Assembly (NCBI GenBank): GCA_016776925.1
Contig: JADHSL010000005.1
Location: 35,158 to 99,157, forward strand
Direction of reading: 5' to 3'
Source of the DNA: Pirellulales bacterium
Lineage (GTDB): Bacteria > Planctomycetota > Planctomycetia > Pirellulales > UBA1268
Length of the DNA stretch: 64,000 bases
A program made the position numbers and the translations under genes. Positions 18,484-27,989 of the stretch are shown piece after piece. Numbering within the stretch: the first letter of the stretch is position 1; every line of letters begins with the position of its first letter. Below the pieces are notes generated by a model. It was not told where the DNA came from. It made no database searches and was given only the letters and a program-made list of their open reading frames with translations.

Positions 18484-19932
18484 GTGAGTGAAGACACTGC
18501 CAATCAATCTACTACACGCCCTTCTGCATATTCACTCGATGCAAGTCTTGGCTGTATTAGTATCGGAATTGCAACAGCCAGCTTTATTCACATGCTCTCC
18601 TTTCCGTGGTGGATGAGCATGATCACCGGACAGCTCCTTCTGGCCGCAACCTTACTTCTTTTGTTTTTTCCACGATCTATTCTTGTCCTCTGTCTTTTTC
18701 TTCTCTCCAGTCTCACGTTCTGGTTCCAAAGACTTCCCTTTGTGCCAAATCATATTTTTTTTGAAATGCTCATACATGCCTCCATGATAGGTACGGTTCT
18801 TGCCGTCACTGCATGCAATTGGAAGAAACGCCTACCGTCTGTCGAACTTCGTGCAGCCATTTATGAGCAGATGCGCCCTGTCATAATGAGTTCCTTGATC
18901 ATCATGTATCTCTTCACTGTGCTGCATAAGTTGAATTGGGACTTTCTCAACCCTGCGGTCAGTTGTGCTGTATCCATGCACAAAGAGCTTGCTGCATCAG
19001 TGCCCATCATTCCATCAAGCGAATGGACACAGTGGCCGACCATCATCGGGACGCTTCTCATTGAGCTTGCCATTCCAATTGGCCTCTGGTGGCGCACAAC
19101 ACGGGTTGCCACTGTCATTCTTGGGCTTCTCTTCCACTGGTTTCTTGCACTTCACCCACATGGAGGCATCTATAGCTTTTCCCACCTGCTCTACGCGCTG
19201 TATACCGTTTTTCTTTTTTCATCTCACGACAATCCATTTCAGGTCTGGCAACGAATGCCGAAGTTCGGTGTTCTTGCCGCAAAGTTAGCTGCCGTATTCA
19301 TCTTTGGACTTGCCTGCTTTTTGCAGATTCGTGCATATCGAACTGGTGGCAGTTTTTTTACTGCCAATGCTATTGGGTTTTATGCATGGCTTCTATTCGC
19401 TTTGTGGCTGACAGCCACATACGCGCCGATGCTCCGTAAGGCTGGCTGGCGAAGTGCACCGGTACCTATGGTTCGCCCTTTGCGAATCCTCTGGATATTC
19501 CCAGCTCTCGTTTTCTTCAATGGGTACTGCCCGTACCTCAGCCTCAAAACAACAACAGCTTTTTCGATGTTCGCAAACATACGAACCGAAGGAACCGGAA
19601 ACAATCATCTCTTCATGCATCGGCTGAAACTTTTTGGATATCAGGATGATCTTGTTGAGGTTCTTGGATCGAATGACCGGCAACTGCAACAATACGTGAA
19701 GACGAAGGACCTTCTCACCTGGTTCGAACTTCGAAGGATCACCTCTTCCCGGAAGCGGGAAAACCTTTTTGTAGAATACAAGCGGTCGAAAGATCCTGAG
19801 GATATTCTTTTCAAAAAGAAAGGTGCGCCGAAAGACGCTGAACTCTTAAAGCCACATCCTTGGTACCTCTCACGATTTCTTGTTTTTCGTGCGATCGGTA
19901 GACTCGACAAACCAATGCCGTGCAGACACTAG
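18484..19932 (+). CDS. HTTM-like multi-spanning membrane protein
   Basis: About 480 residues with eight or more hydrophobic segments and a soluble C-terminal tail of about 140 residues. The stretch TVLHKLNWDFLNPAVSCA and the following helices resemble HTTM (gamma-carboxylase-like) membrane proteins frequent in planctomycetes; this is pattern recognition, not a proven match. Three in-frame GTG codons (18466, 18475, 18484) could start the gene; the last (VSEDTANQ) is taken, without a convincing Shine-Dalgarno sequence. The acyltransferase gene begins 22 bp after the stop, so they are probably one operon acting on a shared envelope substrate. Confidence 0.6.
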   Translation: MSEDTANQSTTRPSAYSLDASLGCISIGIATASFIHMLSFPWWMSMITGQLLLAATLLLLFFPRSILVLCLFLLSSLTFWFQRLPFVPNHIFFEMLIHASMIGTVLAVTACNWKKRLPSVELRAAIYEQMRPVIMSSLIIMYLFTVLHKLNWDFLNPAVSCAVSMHKELAASVPIIPSSEWTQWPTIIGTLLIELAIPIGLWWRTTRVATVILGLLFHWFLALHPHGGIYSFSHLLYALYTVFLFSSHDNPFQVWQRMPKFGVLAAKLAAVFIFGLACFLQIRAYRTGGSFFTANAIGFYAWLLFALWLTATYAPMLRKAGWRSAPVPMVRPLRILWIFPALVFFNGYCPYLSLKTTTAFSMFANIRTEGTGNNHLFMHRLKLFGYQDDLVEVLGSNDRQLQQYVKTKDLLTWFELRRITSSRKRENLFVEYKRSKDPEDILFKKKGAPKDAELLKPHPWYLSRFLVFRAIGRLDKPMPCRH

Positions 19933-19954
19933 CACGTTACCTTTAAAAAGAATC

Positions 19955-21793
19955 ATGCCTGAACCTACTTCATCGAAAACAATTGCTCGCAGACATGATC
20001 TTGATGCCCTTCGGGCCGTCGCAATGCTTCTTGGCATCGTGCTTCATGGATTAATGCCATTCATGCCTGGGTTATCTGTGATTCGTGACACACAAACAGC
20101 GGGATGGGTATGGATTCTCTTTCTTGGTATTCATGGTGTTCGGATGCCGTTGTTCTTTCTTGTCAGTGGTTTTTTTACTGCCATGCTTTGGCACAAACGT
20201 GGCGTACAAAGCATGCTCCGGCAACGAAGCGTGCGAATTCTTTTGCCATGTCTTCTTGGCACTGTCACTATTGTTCCGCTCGATACTTATGTCGGCCGGT
20301 GGGCTACCAATTACGGCAAGAGAATTGCAGAGAAGAAGCAGTCGGCTGAAAGCAAGGAAAAGCCAGACAACCTCTACGATGCAATTCGCCGCAGTGACTT
20401 TTTGACGGTGAAGTCGTTTCTGGACAAAAAGAAGGTTGGTATCAACACTCCTGATCCAGAGTTCAAAATGCCACCACTCCACATTGCTGCACTCTACGGT
20501 AAAACCAAAGTGGCTGAACTTCTTTTGAATCGCGGCGCGAACGTTCAACAACGAGACGATGGGAATCGTACAGCACTACATGGTGCCGCCTTCCTTGGTC
20601 GCGTGGGTGTTGTCAGGCTCTTACTGGATCGCGGCATCGATGTCAGTGTTCGGGGAGATGATGATGATACAGCGATGGATTCAACAAATGCGGACTGGGA
20701 GATGACTCAGGGTATCGCTTCTTGGCTGAGAGTACCGGAGCTCGACCAGAAACGGGTTGAATCGGGCCGGGAACGTGTACGAAATCTTCTTCGTGAGGCT
20801 GGAACACCTTCTCAGCAGGACTCATCAAATTCAGAAAATAGTGTTGATACTTCTCAGGAAAAAGACGCTGGCACCCTTCAACAATCTCGTTTCAAGCAGA
20901 CTCTTGAGGCCATTCGTTCCGGATACGCCGGCTGGCTCAAATCGGACCGGTTTCAAACAGCTTTCAAAAAGAGCGATAAAAAAGAATCACGTGATCAAGG
21001 TATCTTTGGAAATCTCAAACCTCGTCATCTGATCTTTTCACGTGTGTTTGATCACCTCTGGTTCCTATGGTTTTTATGTTGGCTTATTCCCTTATTTGTC
21101 TGTGCCGAGTCACTCCTTCGCTGCTTTGGAATTTCCGTTGAAAAGCAATGGCCTTTTCGGCTCAATGCATCCATCTGGTGGATGGTTCCAGTCACACTTC
21201 TTCCACAACTACTCATGGGTACGATGACACCCAGAATGCACTTTGGACCGGATACAAGTCTTGGGCTTCTTCCACAGCCTCATCTTCTTGTGTACTACGC
21301 CATCTTCTTTGGGTTCGGCATGTCGGTATTCATCTCGGGTGAAAAAGCTGAAAGGCTTGGTCGTTGGTGGCCCTGGCATCTTCTTGGAGCTTGTCTTTGT
21401 TTTCCTGCCGCCCTCGCCACCATGGCCAATCCAGTCGTCACTGCAGTTCCACAGATACTTTTTGCATGGTTGATGTGTTTTGGATTCATTGGAATGTTCC
21501 GAAGATGGTTCTCAGCGGAAAGTAGAGTCATGCGCTATGTTTCTGACTCGTCCTACTGGCTCTATCTGATGCACATCCCCCTTGTGATCACACTCGCATG
21601 CTTGATGCAAACATGGAAGCTTCCAATCTTTCTAAAGCTCAGCATGATCTGTACGGGTACAACATTGATTCTGCTTGTGACCTATCAACTGTTTGTTCGA
21701 TATACATGGATTGGACGTATGCTCCACGGGCCGCGAGACAGGGGAGATCGTATTCATAGACATCGAGAATCAATGCCTGGCACGTCTGCCTGA
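19955..21793 (+). CDS. membrane acyltransferase (OafA/acyltransferase-3 type) with inserted ankyrin repeats
   Basis: The start HDLDALRAVAMLLGIVLHGLMPF and the following FFLVSGFFTAML and RSVRILLP motifs are those of acyltransferase-3 enzymes, which O-acylate envelope sugars; the catalytic-type histidine is in LHG. After about three helices the protein is interrupted by a soluble insert of about 230 residues containing two or three ankyrin repeats (PPLHIAALYGKTKVAELLLNRG, ALHGAAFLGRVGVVRLLLDRG, about residues 170-250) and a charged linker; seven or so further helices follow (HLWFLWFLCW onward). ATG at 19955 is chosen over the track start at 19880, which lies inside the upstream gene. 612 residues against about 350-400 usual. 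Confidence 0.82.
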   Translation: MPEPTSSKTIARRHDLDALRAVAMLLGIVLHGLMPFMPGLSVIRDTQTAGWVWILFLGIHGVRMPLFFLVSGFFTAMLWHKRGVQSMLRQRSVRILLPCLLGTVTIVPLDTYVGRWATNYGKRIAEKKQSAESKEKPDNLYDAIRRSDFLTVKSFLDKKKVGINTPDPEFKMPPLHIAALYGKTKVAELLLNRGANVQQRDDGNRTALHGAAFLGRVGVVRLLLDRGIDVSVRGDDDDTAMDSTNADWEMTQGIASWLRVPELDQKRVESGRERVRNLLREAGTPSQQDSSNSENSVDTSQEKDAGTLQQSRFKQTLEAIRSGYAGWLKSDRFQTAFKKSDKKESRDQGIFGNLKPRHLIFSRVFDHLWFLWFLCWLIPLFVCAESLLRCFGISVEKQWPFRLNASIWWMVPVTLLPQLLMGTMTPRMHFGPDTSLGLLPQPHLLVYYAIFFGFGMSVFISGEKAERLGRWWPWHLLGACLCFPAALATMANPVVTAVPQILFAWLMCFGFIGMFRRWFSAESRVMRYVSDSSYWLYLMHIPLVITLACLMQTWKLPIFLKLSMICTGTTLILLVTYQLFVRYTWIGRMLHGPRDRGDRIHRHRESMPGTSA

Positions 21794-21833
21794 GTTTCTT
21801 TTTGCTTCGCTTCGTAAGGTAAACGAAGGCAAG

Positions 21834-21865
21834 AAAAAACCCGCCCCAACAGATAGGGCGGGCTT
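21834..21865 (-). terminator. rho-independent terminator of the LEPR-type protein gene
   Basis: On the minus strand CCCGCCC-TATCTGTTG-GGGCGGG (plus-strand arms 21840-21846 and 21856-21862) is followed by TTTTTTCTTG. The seven GC pairs and T-run make it the clearest intrinsic terminator in the window. It sits about 30 bp beyond the minus-strand stop at 21893 and may also stop the convergent acyltransferase transcript less efficiently. Confidence 0.85.
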
Positions 21866-21892
21866 GATCGAGTGAATATTCTGCGCATCGCA

Positions 21893-23215
21893 CTACGCTT
21901 TGTCAGTTCCAAATGCACTCCAAACAGGAATTGGTGGCGTATATCCGGCTCTTTCACTGACGGCAGATCCTGCACCAAATGTATTCCAGGTACCATCTGT
22001 TGGAATGGGTGGTGTAAATCCTGCTTGTTCGCTTATCTGGTGACTCACGTTGGAAGCGGCACCTACTTCATCAGGAACAGGATTTATCACAGCATCGATA
22101 CTAAAGGCTCGCTCCCGTGGTTTTAAGCGACTCAACATTTCAGCTTTTGTAAGGTCGTAGACACCTTCACTTGGTTTTCTGAATTCAAGTTTGCCATCAC
22201 CCATAACCACATCAGGAACACCTCCCCATCCATTTTCTTCATTCGGTTGGCCATCGTCTCCACCTGTACCACTTGGTTCTTCAGGAAAAGCAAAAGTCAT
22301 GTGCACCACGTTTCCATTTTCATCCAGTTCTTCCGAGACTAGTACAGGCTGAGAGGACTCTGTTGATTCTGGTGCAGGATCGGATGAAGAACTTTCCCTT
22401 GAGTTAGATGACGTCTCTGTTGACGCCGGTGTTGAATCATCTTCGGATGACGCCGGTGTTGAATCATCTGTTGAATCTGATTGATCTTGATCATCAACAA
22501 AATCACAACCAAGTAATATGCCGGCACCAGCACCAGTTAAACCCGCACCAGCTACTCGAGCGTATGGGTGTGGGATTTTTTGCAGTGTCTGACCAACAAC
22601 CACGAGACCGGCTCCAAATCCACAACCGACTGACGCCTGGCTCTGCAACCTTCTTGCGGCGGTAGATGCACCTGGGATCATTGAGCCGGCAGCGGACCAA
22701 TCCCTCTGGGAGTCTCCCTGATACGTGCGTTCACCTGGACGGAAGAGACCATTACTGCCGCGACTATCCAACAAATCTCTAATTTTATCCCTATTGCCTC
22801 CAAGAATATCATTTGGGTTAAGCTCACCAGACTGATCAATGCCTGGAAATCCTGCTCGTGCACCGGGTCGACCAAGAAGGTTTTGCACACCTTTTACGAG
22901 TTCTGAAAAATCTGGGCGTATTCCCCTATCTCCAAGATGATCCATCATCTCATCAAGTGGTATTTTTCCGATGTTCACTCCAGGCTTCGCTGACTGCTCC
23001 TTTCCGCCGAGTCCACTGGCTCCTGAGTCACCGAACACTTTGGAGGCTACCTCCGTAAAAGATTGAACCGACATATCACTGGTGTGCTCGCTCTGACACT
23101 CAGTATGACCATCGGCAACCGCTGCCATGAGCTGGCGCGGTTCAAGTTGTTCGTTGTGAAGTGTGGTTGTTTGAGTTGATAGACGGCGTCTGTATTGTCT
23201 GGTAGCGGAAGTCAT
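21893..23215 (-). CDS. secreted hypothetical protein with LEPR-type N-terminus
   Basis: Planctomycete-type surface or secreted protein of 440 residues. The N-terminus contains LEPRQLMA, close to the LEPR-xLL motif found near the start of many exported planctomycete proteins. Behind it come a Gly/Asp-rich part, a glycine-zipper-like hydrophobic patch (AGAGLTGAGAGILLG), an acidic Ser/Thr/Glu linker with the repeat DDSTPASSE twice, and a C-terminus in which an AGFTPPIP / AGYTPPIP unit occurs twice. The ATG at 23215 has an AAGGTG Shine-Dalgarno on the minus strand, so the 21 residues before it in the track are not used. No enzymatic domain recognised. Confidence 0.7.
   Translation of the reverse strand: MTSATRQYRRRLSTQTTTLHNEQLEPRQLMAAVADGHTECQSEHTSDMSVQSFTEVASKVFGDSGASGLGGKEQSAKPGVNIGKIPLDEMMDHLGDRGIRPDFSELVKGVQNLLGRPGARAGFPGIDQSGELNPNDILGGNRDKIRDLLDSRGSNGLFRPGERTYQGDSQRDWSAAGSMIPGASTAARRLQSQASVGCGFGAGLVVVGQTLQKIPHPYARVAGAGLTGAGAGILLGCDFVDDQDQSDSTDDSTPASSEDDSTPASTETSSNSRESSSSDPAPESTESSQPVLVSEELDENGNVVHMTFAFPEEPSGTGGDDGQPNEENGWGGVPDVVMGDGKLEFRKPSEGVYDLTKAEMLSRLKPRERAFSIDAVINPVPDEVGAASNVSHQISEQAGFTPPIPTDGTWNTFGAGSAVSERAGYTPPIPVWSAFGTDKA
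22421..22469. repeat. 22-bp direct repeat, period 27, inside the LEPR-type gene
   Basis: TGACGCCGGTGTTGAATCAT followed by CT occurs exactly at 22421-22442 and 22448-22469. The 27-bp period equals nine codons and encodes the DDSTPAS(S/T)E linker repeat; a likely recent slippage duplication in a low-complexity region. Confidence 0.9.
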
Positions 23216-23406
23216 GAGAGCACCTTGTGGGTAGAAGTCTTGGGCAATACTCCTTCCCCAACGCAGACGGCATGCCAAAGAATGAATTTAGAAAAAACAC
23301 CATTATTTGCAGATGTTTTCTTACTCTTGCGCAGACTGCGTGAAAATCGCGCGTAGCAAAATGCAACAAGTCTTAGTTGCATTTTGCTACATGTAACTGT
23401 TCGTGC

Positions 23407-24843
23407 TCAGGTAAAGAGAGCCTGAATCGGTGTCGCTGGTTCAACACCTGTCAGTTTTGTATCAAGCCCCTGATACTCAACTGAGAAACGGTTGTGGTCG
23501 ATTCCCAAGGAATGGAGCATCGTCGCGTGGAGATCACGCACATGCACAACGTTTTCAACAGCGTTATAGCCAAAGTCATCAGTGGCTCCATACGTCACCC
23601 CACCACGGATACCACCTCCTGCCAGTACGGTACTAAAACCTTTGATGTGATGGTCTCGTCCAATACTTGTATCCTTCCCTTGGCCCATTGGTGTGCGGCC
23701 AAATTCACCACCAATGACAACCAGCGTTTCATCCAACAGGCCTCGACGATCAAGGTCAGTGAGTAACGCAGCAGCTGCTCGATCGGTTGGCGGACAGATC
23801 TCATTCATAAAGCGATCAATACCACCATGGTGGTCCCAATCACTGTGGTAGAGGTGCACAAACCGCACGCCTCGCTCGATGAGTCTGCGGGCCATCAGGC
23901 AATTGGTTCCTACTGTCGCCTGACCAGGTTCTGCACCATACAACTCCAGTGTTTCCGCGGTTTCTCCTGAAAGATCTGCGAGCTGTGGCACACTTGTCTG
24001 CATTCGAAACGCAAGCTCATATTGTCGAATTCGAGTCGCAACATCTGGATCATTTATTTTCTGTAAGCGATGTTCTTCAAGAGCAGATACTGTTTGGATC
24101 ACATCTCGTTGTTGTTGTACTGAAACACCAGGAGGATTTCCTACGTAGTGAACAGGTGAACCACTCGTTGAAAATTCCACACCCTGAAACTGCCCTGGAA
24201 GAAATCCTGAATGCCACTGACGAGCAGCGATCGGCTGAGGGTTCCGTCCCATTTTACTCGTCATCACAACAAAACCGGGAAGGTCATCTGCTTCACTCCC
24301 CAGCCCGTATGTCACCCACGCACCCATACTTGGTCGGCCAGAAAGAGCCGTGCCACAATTCATAAAGGTGTGGGCTGGATCATGGTTGATCTGCTCGGTG
24401 ACCATGCTCCGAATAATCGTAAACCGATCGGCAAGACTCCCCAACTGGGCAAAGTGCTCGCTGATCTCTGCACCGCACTCACCAAACCGTCGAAAGGGTT
24501 TTCGTGGACCGAGGCACAAGAGTTTCTTGCCTTGCAATTGCGCAATCGGCTGTCCTGCCGTAATACTTTCTGGCATTGGTTGACCATCTTGTTCAGATAG
24601 GACTGGTTTGTGGTCAAACGTTTCAAGATGACTTGGGCCTCCAGCCAGGCAAAGGAAAATAACCGCTTTCGCACGAGGTGGATGATGCAGTGTTTGAATT
24701 GCCCCAAGGCTTGCCTGCTGGTGCAACCCACTTGGTGCCGCGAGGGCATCACGTGCAAGAAGGCCTGACAATGCTGCTGCACCTAGATTGAGTCCGCTTC
24801 GGGCAAGAAAGGTACGACGGTGAATATGTGATTCAAACTGCAT
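23407..24843 (-). CDS. DUF1501 family secreted protein
   Basis: The protein begins with a twin-arginine-like leader (HIHRRTFLARSGLNLGAAAL), so export in folded form is likely. The body shows the features of DUF1501 (sulfatase/alkaline-phosphatase-like fold): FLCLAGGPSHLETFDHKP, MVTEQINHDP, LMARRLIERGVRFVHLYHSDWDHHG and VIGGEFGRTPMGQG. Function in planctomycetes is not established. The second ATG (24843) is preferred because AGGA lies 8 nt upstream of it. It follows the PSD1 gene on the same strand after about 80 bp; this pair arrangement is typical of the group. Confidence 0.9.
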   Translation of the reverse strand: MQFESHIHRRTFLARSGLNLGAAALSGLLARDALAAPSGLHQQASLGAIQTLHHPPRAKAVIFLCLAGGPSHLETFDHKPVLSEQDGQPMPESITAGQPIAQLQGKKLLCLGPRKPFRRFGECGAEISEHFAQLGSLADRFTIIRSMVTEQINHDPAHTFMNCGTALSGRPSMGAWVTYGLGSEADDLPGFVVMTSKMGRNPQPIAARQWHSGFLPGQFQGVEFSTSGSPVHYVGNPPGVSVQQQRDVIQTVSALEEHRLQKINDPDVATRIRQYELAFRMQTSVPQLADLSGETAETLELYGAEPGQATVGTNCLMARRLIERGVRFVHLYHSDWDHHGGIDRFMNEICPPTDRAAAALLTDLDRRGLLDETLVVIGGEFGRTPMGQGKDTSIGRDHHIKGFSTVLAGGGIRGGVTYGATDDFGYNAVENVVHVRDLHATMLHSLGIDHNRFSVEYQGLDTKLTGVEPATPIQALFT

Positions 24844-24921
24844 GAAATGCATCCTGTTTTCAAAACTCGTTACTTGTTGGGGAACTCACTGCATCCGTTT
24901 TCAGTTGTCTTCTCTATTTAG

Positions 24922-27540
24922 TTAGTACCGACCAATTGTTTCGCGAAGGTTGAGCACTGCTCGTGCAGTTGCTGTCCATGCTGCATGTTCAATGGCGTCA
25001 AGCGTGTCATCCCTCGATGAAATTCCCACAGCAAGAAGTTCTCCTGCCGATTCCGGGCTTTCCTGATATTCCTGTCTGCTGTTCTGCAAAAGATTTTTCA
25101 GCTGCTTTCTCTCGAAAGTATCCGGTTTTCGCGAAACGGCATACCGCCACAATGTGGTCAGTCGGTCGTCGTCACTTTCGCTCTCATTCAAAACTCGTTC
25201 TGCAAGATTCCTCGCTGCCTCAATGAATGTTGGGTCATTCAGGAGGACAAGTGCTGCCTTTGGTGTGTTGGATCGCGGGCGTTGAGCCGTACATTCTTCT
25301 CGTGTCGGCGCATCGAATGCCATCAGTTGCGGATGGAGAAACATCCGCTGCCAATGGACATACAGACCTCGCCGCCATTGCCGGTCATCAGTGTCTTGGT
25401 TGTATGTCCGTTGGGGAAAATTAAGATGGCGGTAATACCCTGATGGCTGATACGGATGCACACTCGGTCCGCCAAGCCTTTCAACAAGTAAGCCACTCGC
25501 AAGCAACACGGCATCTCGTACACCTTCAGCGTGATATCGCCAGCGACCCTGCCGTGCGAGGAATCTGTTTTCAGGATCATACTTAAGCATATCTTCAGTG
25601 GCATCTGATGACATCCGATAGGCTCGACTGGTCACAATGCGCCGAATGAGATGTCGCACATCCCAGTCACTCTCAAAGAACTCCAGGGCGAGTCTGTCTA
25701 GAAGCTTTGGGTAGTCGGGTGGTTCACCCTGCCCGCCAAAATCATTTACCGAACGACACAAGCCAGCACCGAAGAAGATTGACCAGATTCTGTTGGCGAT
25801 CACTCGAGCTGTGAATTCTCCAATTCCACCGTCATCGGCTGGTGCCACCAGCCAACGCGCGAGATCCGCTCGTGTTGCACGACCATCAGTTTCAAGCGAA
25901 CCAAGAAAGGCTGGTATAGCAGGCTCTACAACCTCGCCAGACTCATCCATCCAGTTTCCACGGTGCTGTACTCGAACAATACGTGGTGTCTCAAGTTGTT
26001 TTGTGATCATGAGCTTCCGCTCAAGATTTTTACGTTTCAATTCAAGTGCTTTGAGATGCTTTCGGGCCTGAAGGATTTCTGGTGGTTCGACAACACCAGA
26101 CAGTTTTGTCTTTTCTGAAGACTGCGACTGGTTTTCCTTTTTTTCTTTATCGCTCCCTTCTTGAGCGGTTGCTTCTACCACTGGGAGTGGAAGGGGTGGG
26201 AGGCTTGCACGTGCCTGTTGAATTGTTGCATCAAGTGCAGAGGCTCGCTCGCGATCAAAGGGACCAACCACAGCCTGCTCAGGATCACGAGCGGTAGGAA
26301 GTGTGTTTGTTCCACCGCCACGGCCCGCGACACCCATGTGCTTCTCGTCATCGATATCAGCAAAGAACGCACCAAGTGCATAGAAATCTCGACTGGTGTA
26401 CGGATCGTATTTATGGTCATGGCACTGTGCACAACCAACCGTTGCTCCTAGCCAGACTCCAGACAGGTTGCGAATCCTATCGGCCTGATAGATCGTTCGA
26501 TATTCCTTGACCTGCAGCCCCCCTTCATGAGATGTCTGCAACAGTCGGTTATAGGCACCAGCAAGAAGGCGGTCCTCAAAATGCTCGTCAGAGTTTTTCA
26601 CAGAAAAATCACCGGCGATTTGCATTTCAGTAAATCGATCAAAATCTAGATTCTTTTGAAATGCTGCAATCACCCAATCGCGATAGGGCGATGCACTATG
26701 CGTTTGATCGCCGTGATACCCAACGGTATCAGCGTACCGAACCAGATCGAGCCACCAACTTGCAAGTCGTTCGGCATGCCGAGGAGAGGCTAGCAGCCGA
26801 TCGACAAGTTGTTCATATCGATCAGCTGATTTATTCGAAAGGTAGTCATCAATATCTGATGGCGTTGGAGGAAGACCTGTGAGATCGAATGTGACTCGAC
26901 GTACCAGCGTAATTGGATCAGCATCAGTTGCTGGTGAAATACCTTTCTCGTTCAACCGCTGGAAAATAAAGTGATCGATCCAATTCAAACACCATTGATC
27001 GTCAATGGTGTTTGGAACCTTGTGCTTCTCTGGAGAAACATACGCCCAGTGCGGCTGGTATTCCGCACCACCAGCTACCCAGGCACTGAGGATCTCTTTT
27101 TGATCCTGTGTCAGTACGTGATTGCTCTCTGGTGGAGGCATGATGACATCTGGGTCTGAATCCAAAATGCGTGCGACCAGTTCACTCTCTTCTGGTTTGC
27201 CAGGAACAATGGCACGCCTGCCACTTTCGAGTTCTTGAAGTGCGTTCGTACGGATATCCAGTCGCAAACCAGCCTGTCGATCATGGCTGTCCGGGCCATG
27301 ACATGCAAAGCAGTGACGGCTGAGAATCGGCCGAACATCATGATTAAATGACAGTGTTTCAGGCTGCACTGCAAGGCAGGTCCCGTGAGAAACACAACCA
27401 AGGAAAAGCAGAAGTCCTAGGAAGCAAACCCTTACTGTGTTTGCTTTCCCTCGTTTTTGATGCAGAAATCCAAAATCGCCTGCACTGTAAGCAGGGATGA
27501 AAGAGCATCGTGCAATGAGCCATGTGGGCGAGGGTTCCAT
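24922..27540 (-). CDS. PSD1 protein: planctomycete cytochrome C + DUF1549 + DUF1553
   Basis: Large exported protein (872 residues). After a hydrophobic leader (VRVCFLGLLLFLGC) comes a planctomycete cytochrome C domain with the heme motif CFACHG, then DUF1549 (LVRRVTFDLTGLPPTPSD onward) containing a second CxxCH (CAQCHDHKYDP), a linker, and DUF1553 (IVTSRAYRMSS to the C-terminus). Probably a periplasmic or compartment redox protein; the real role is unknown. The track start is GTG 27576, but the conserved ATG at 27540 lies at the same place in the duplicated leader as the ATG of the second PSD1 gene. It heads an operon with the DUF1501 gene. Confidence 0.9.
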   Translation of the reverse strand: MEPSPTWLIARCSFIPAYSAGDFGFLHQKRGKANTVRVCFLGLLLFLGCVSHGTCLAVQPETLSFNHDVRPILSRHCFACHGPDSHDRQAGLRLDIRTNALQELESGRRAIVPGKPEESELVARILDSDPDVIMPPPESNHVLTQDQKEILSAWVAGGAEYQPHWAYVSPEKHKVPNTIDDQWCLNWIDHFIFQRLNEKGISPATDADPITLVRRVTFDLTGLPPTPSDIDDYLSNKSADRYEQLVDRLLASPRHAERLASWWLDLVRYADTVGYHGDQTHSASPYRDWVIAAFQKNLDFDRFTEMQIAGDFSVKNSDEHFEDRLLAGAYNRLLQTSHEGGLQVKEYRTIYQADRIRNLSGVWLGATVGCAQCHDHKYDPYTSRDFYALGAFFADIDDEKHMGVAGRGGGTNTLPTARDPEQAVVGPFDRERASALDATIQQARASLPPLPLPVVEATAQEGSDKEKKENQSQSSEKTKLSGVVEPPEILQARKHLKALELKRKNLERKLMITKQLETPRIVRVQHRGNWMDESGEVVEPAIPAFLGSLETDGRATRADLARWLVAPADDGGIGEFTARVIANRIWSIFFGAGLCRSVNDFGGQGEPPDYPKLLDRLALEFFESDWDVRHLIRRIVTSRAYRMSSDATEDMLKYDPENRFLARQGRWRYHAEGVRDAVLLASGLLVERLGGPSVHPYQPSGYYRHLNFPQRTYNQDTDDRQWRRGLYVHWQRMFLHPQLMAFDAPTREECTAQRPRSNTPKAALVLLNDPTFIEAARNLAERVLNESESDDDRLTTLWRYAVSRKPDTFERKQLKNLLQNSRQEYQESPESAGELLAVGISSRDDTLDAIEHAAWTATARAVLNLRETIGRY

Positions 27541-27642
27541 TGATGTAACTTCAAAGAGTTCTTTGGGAACACCCACGTCGCCGCTTGCCAGGGAAAGCCT
27601 TCAAGCGCGGATCCGAGAGGGGATCGATCAGCGGGGTCTATC
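27525..27642 (-). promoter_or_regulatory. conserved 118-nt leader element, copy B
   Basis: Read on the minus strand from 27642 to 27525 this aligns without gaps to 50371-50488. The first 41 nt have one mismatch, the next 13 nt are unrelated, and the last 64 nt have six mismatches. Pairing seen: GATCC/GGATC around CCTCTC, and CGCTTG/CAAGCG enclosing the variable 13 nt. A third helix AACT/AGTT overlaps the weak ribosome binding site before ATG 27540. Upstream, CTTGCC, AAAAAGTG and ACTAAGTA are also shared with copy A, so the promoter is duplicated too. A structured regulatory leader is inferred. Confidence 0.7.
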
Positions 27643-27989
27643 AACTCTATCTTACTTAGTGACACTTTTTGAAAAAAGGCAAGGAATTCTCAGCACACGT
27701 CAGCCAGGAACAAACCAAGAAATTTTTCTCAACTGGGCCAATTAGGGCTCTTAACAAAGTCAATCTGGCCTATTTTGCCCTAGGTCCCTTCAGTCTCTTC
27801 AGCATCTGGTTCCGTCGCTTGAAAACTGCTAAAAACATAGGCTGGATGCACATACATGTCGCTAGAGAGTAGCTCGTTGACGCTCCTGACGTCTGACCGT
27901 AGATTTTCTGTCGTTTGATTGAAAACATGCGTTCTGAGTTGGGGCTTTCAGCTCACTCGATCCCTCACCATGAAAGGTTCCATACCCTG
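27643..27989. other. intergenic region between divergent PSD1 operon and ppdK
   Basis: The left 50 bp hold the promoter-like part shared with the 50.3-kb copy (minus strand CCTTGCC, AAAAAGTG, ACTAAGTAAG). In the rest I see no convincing gene, hairpin or promoter for ppdK; the track ORFs here (27669..27872, 27497..27745) have no protein-like features. Confidence 0.5.

Noticed and set aside
20072-20551. 159-residue minus ORF in the acyltransferase gene
   Set aside because: Opposite-frame shadow of the ankyrin-containing insert; no start signal or protein features.
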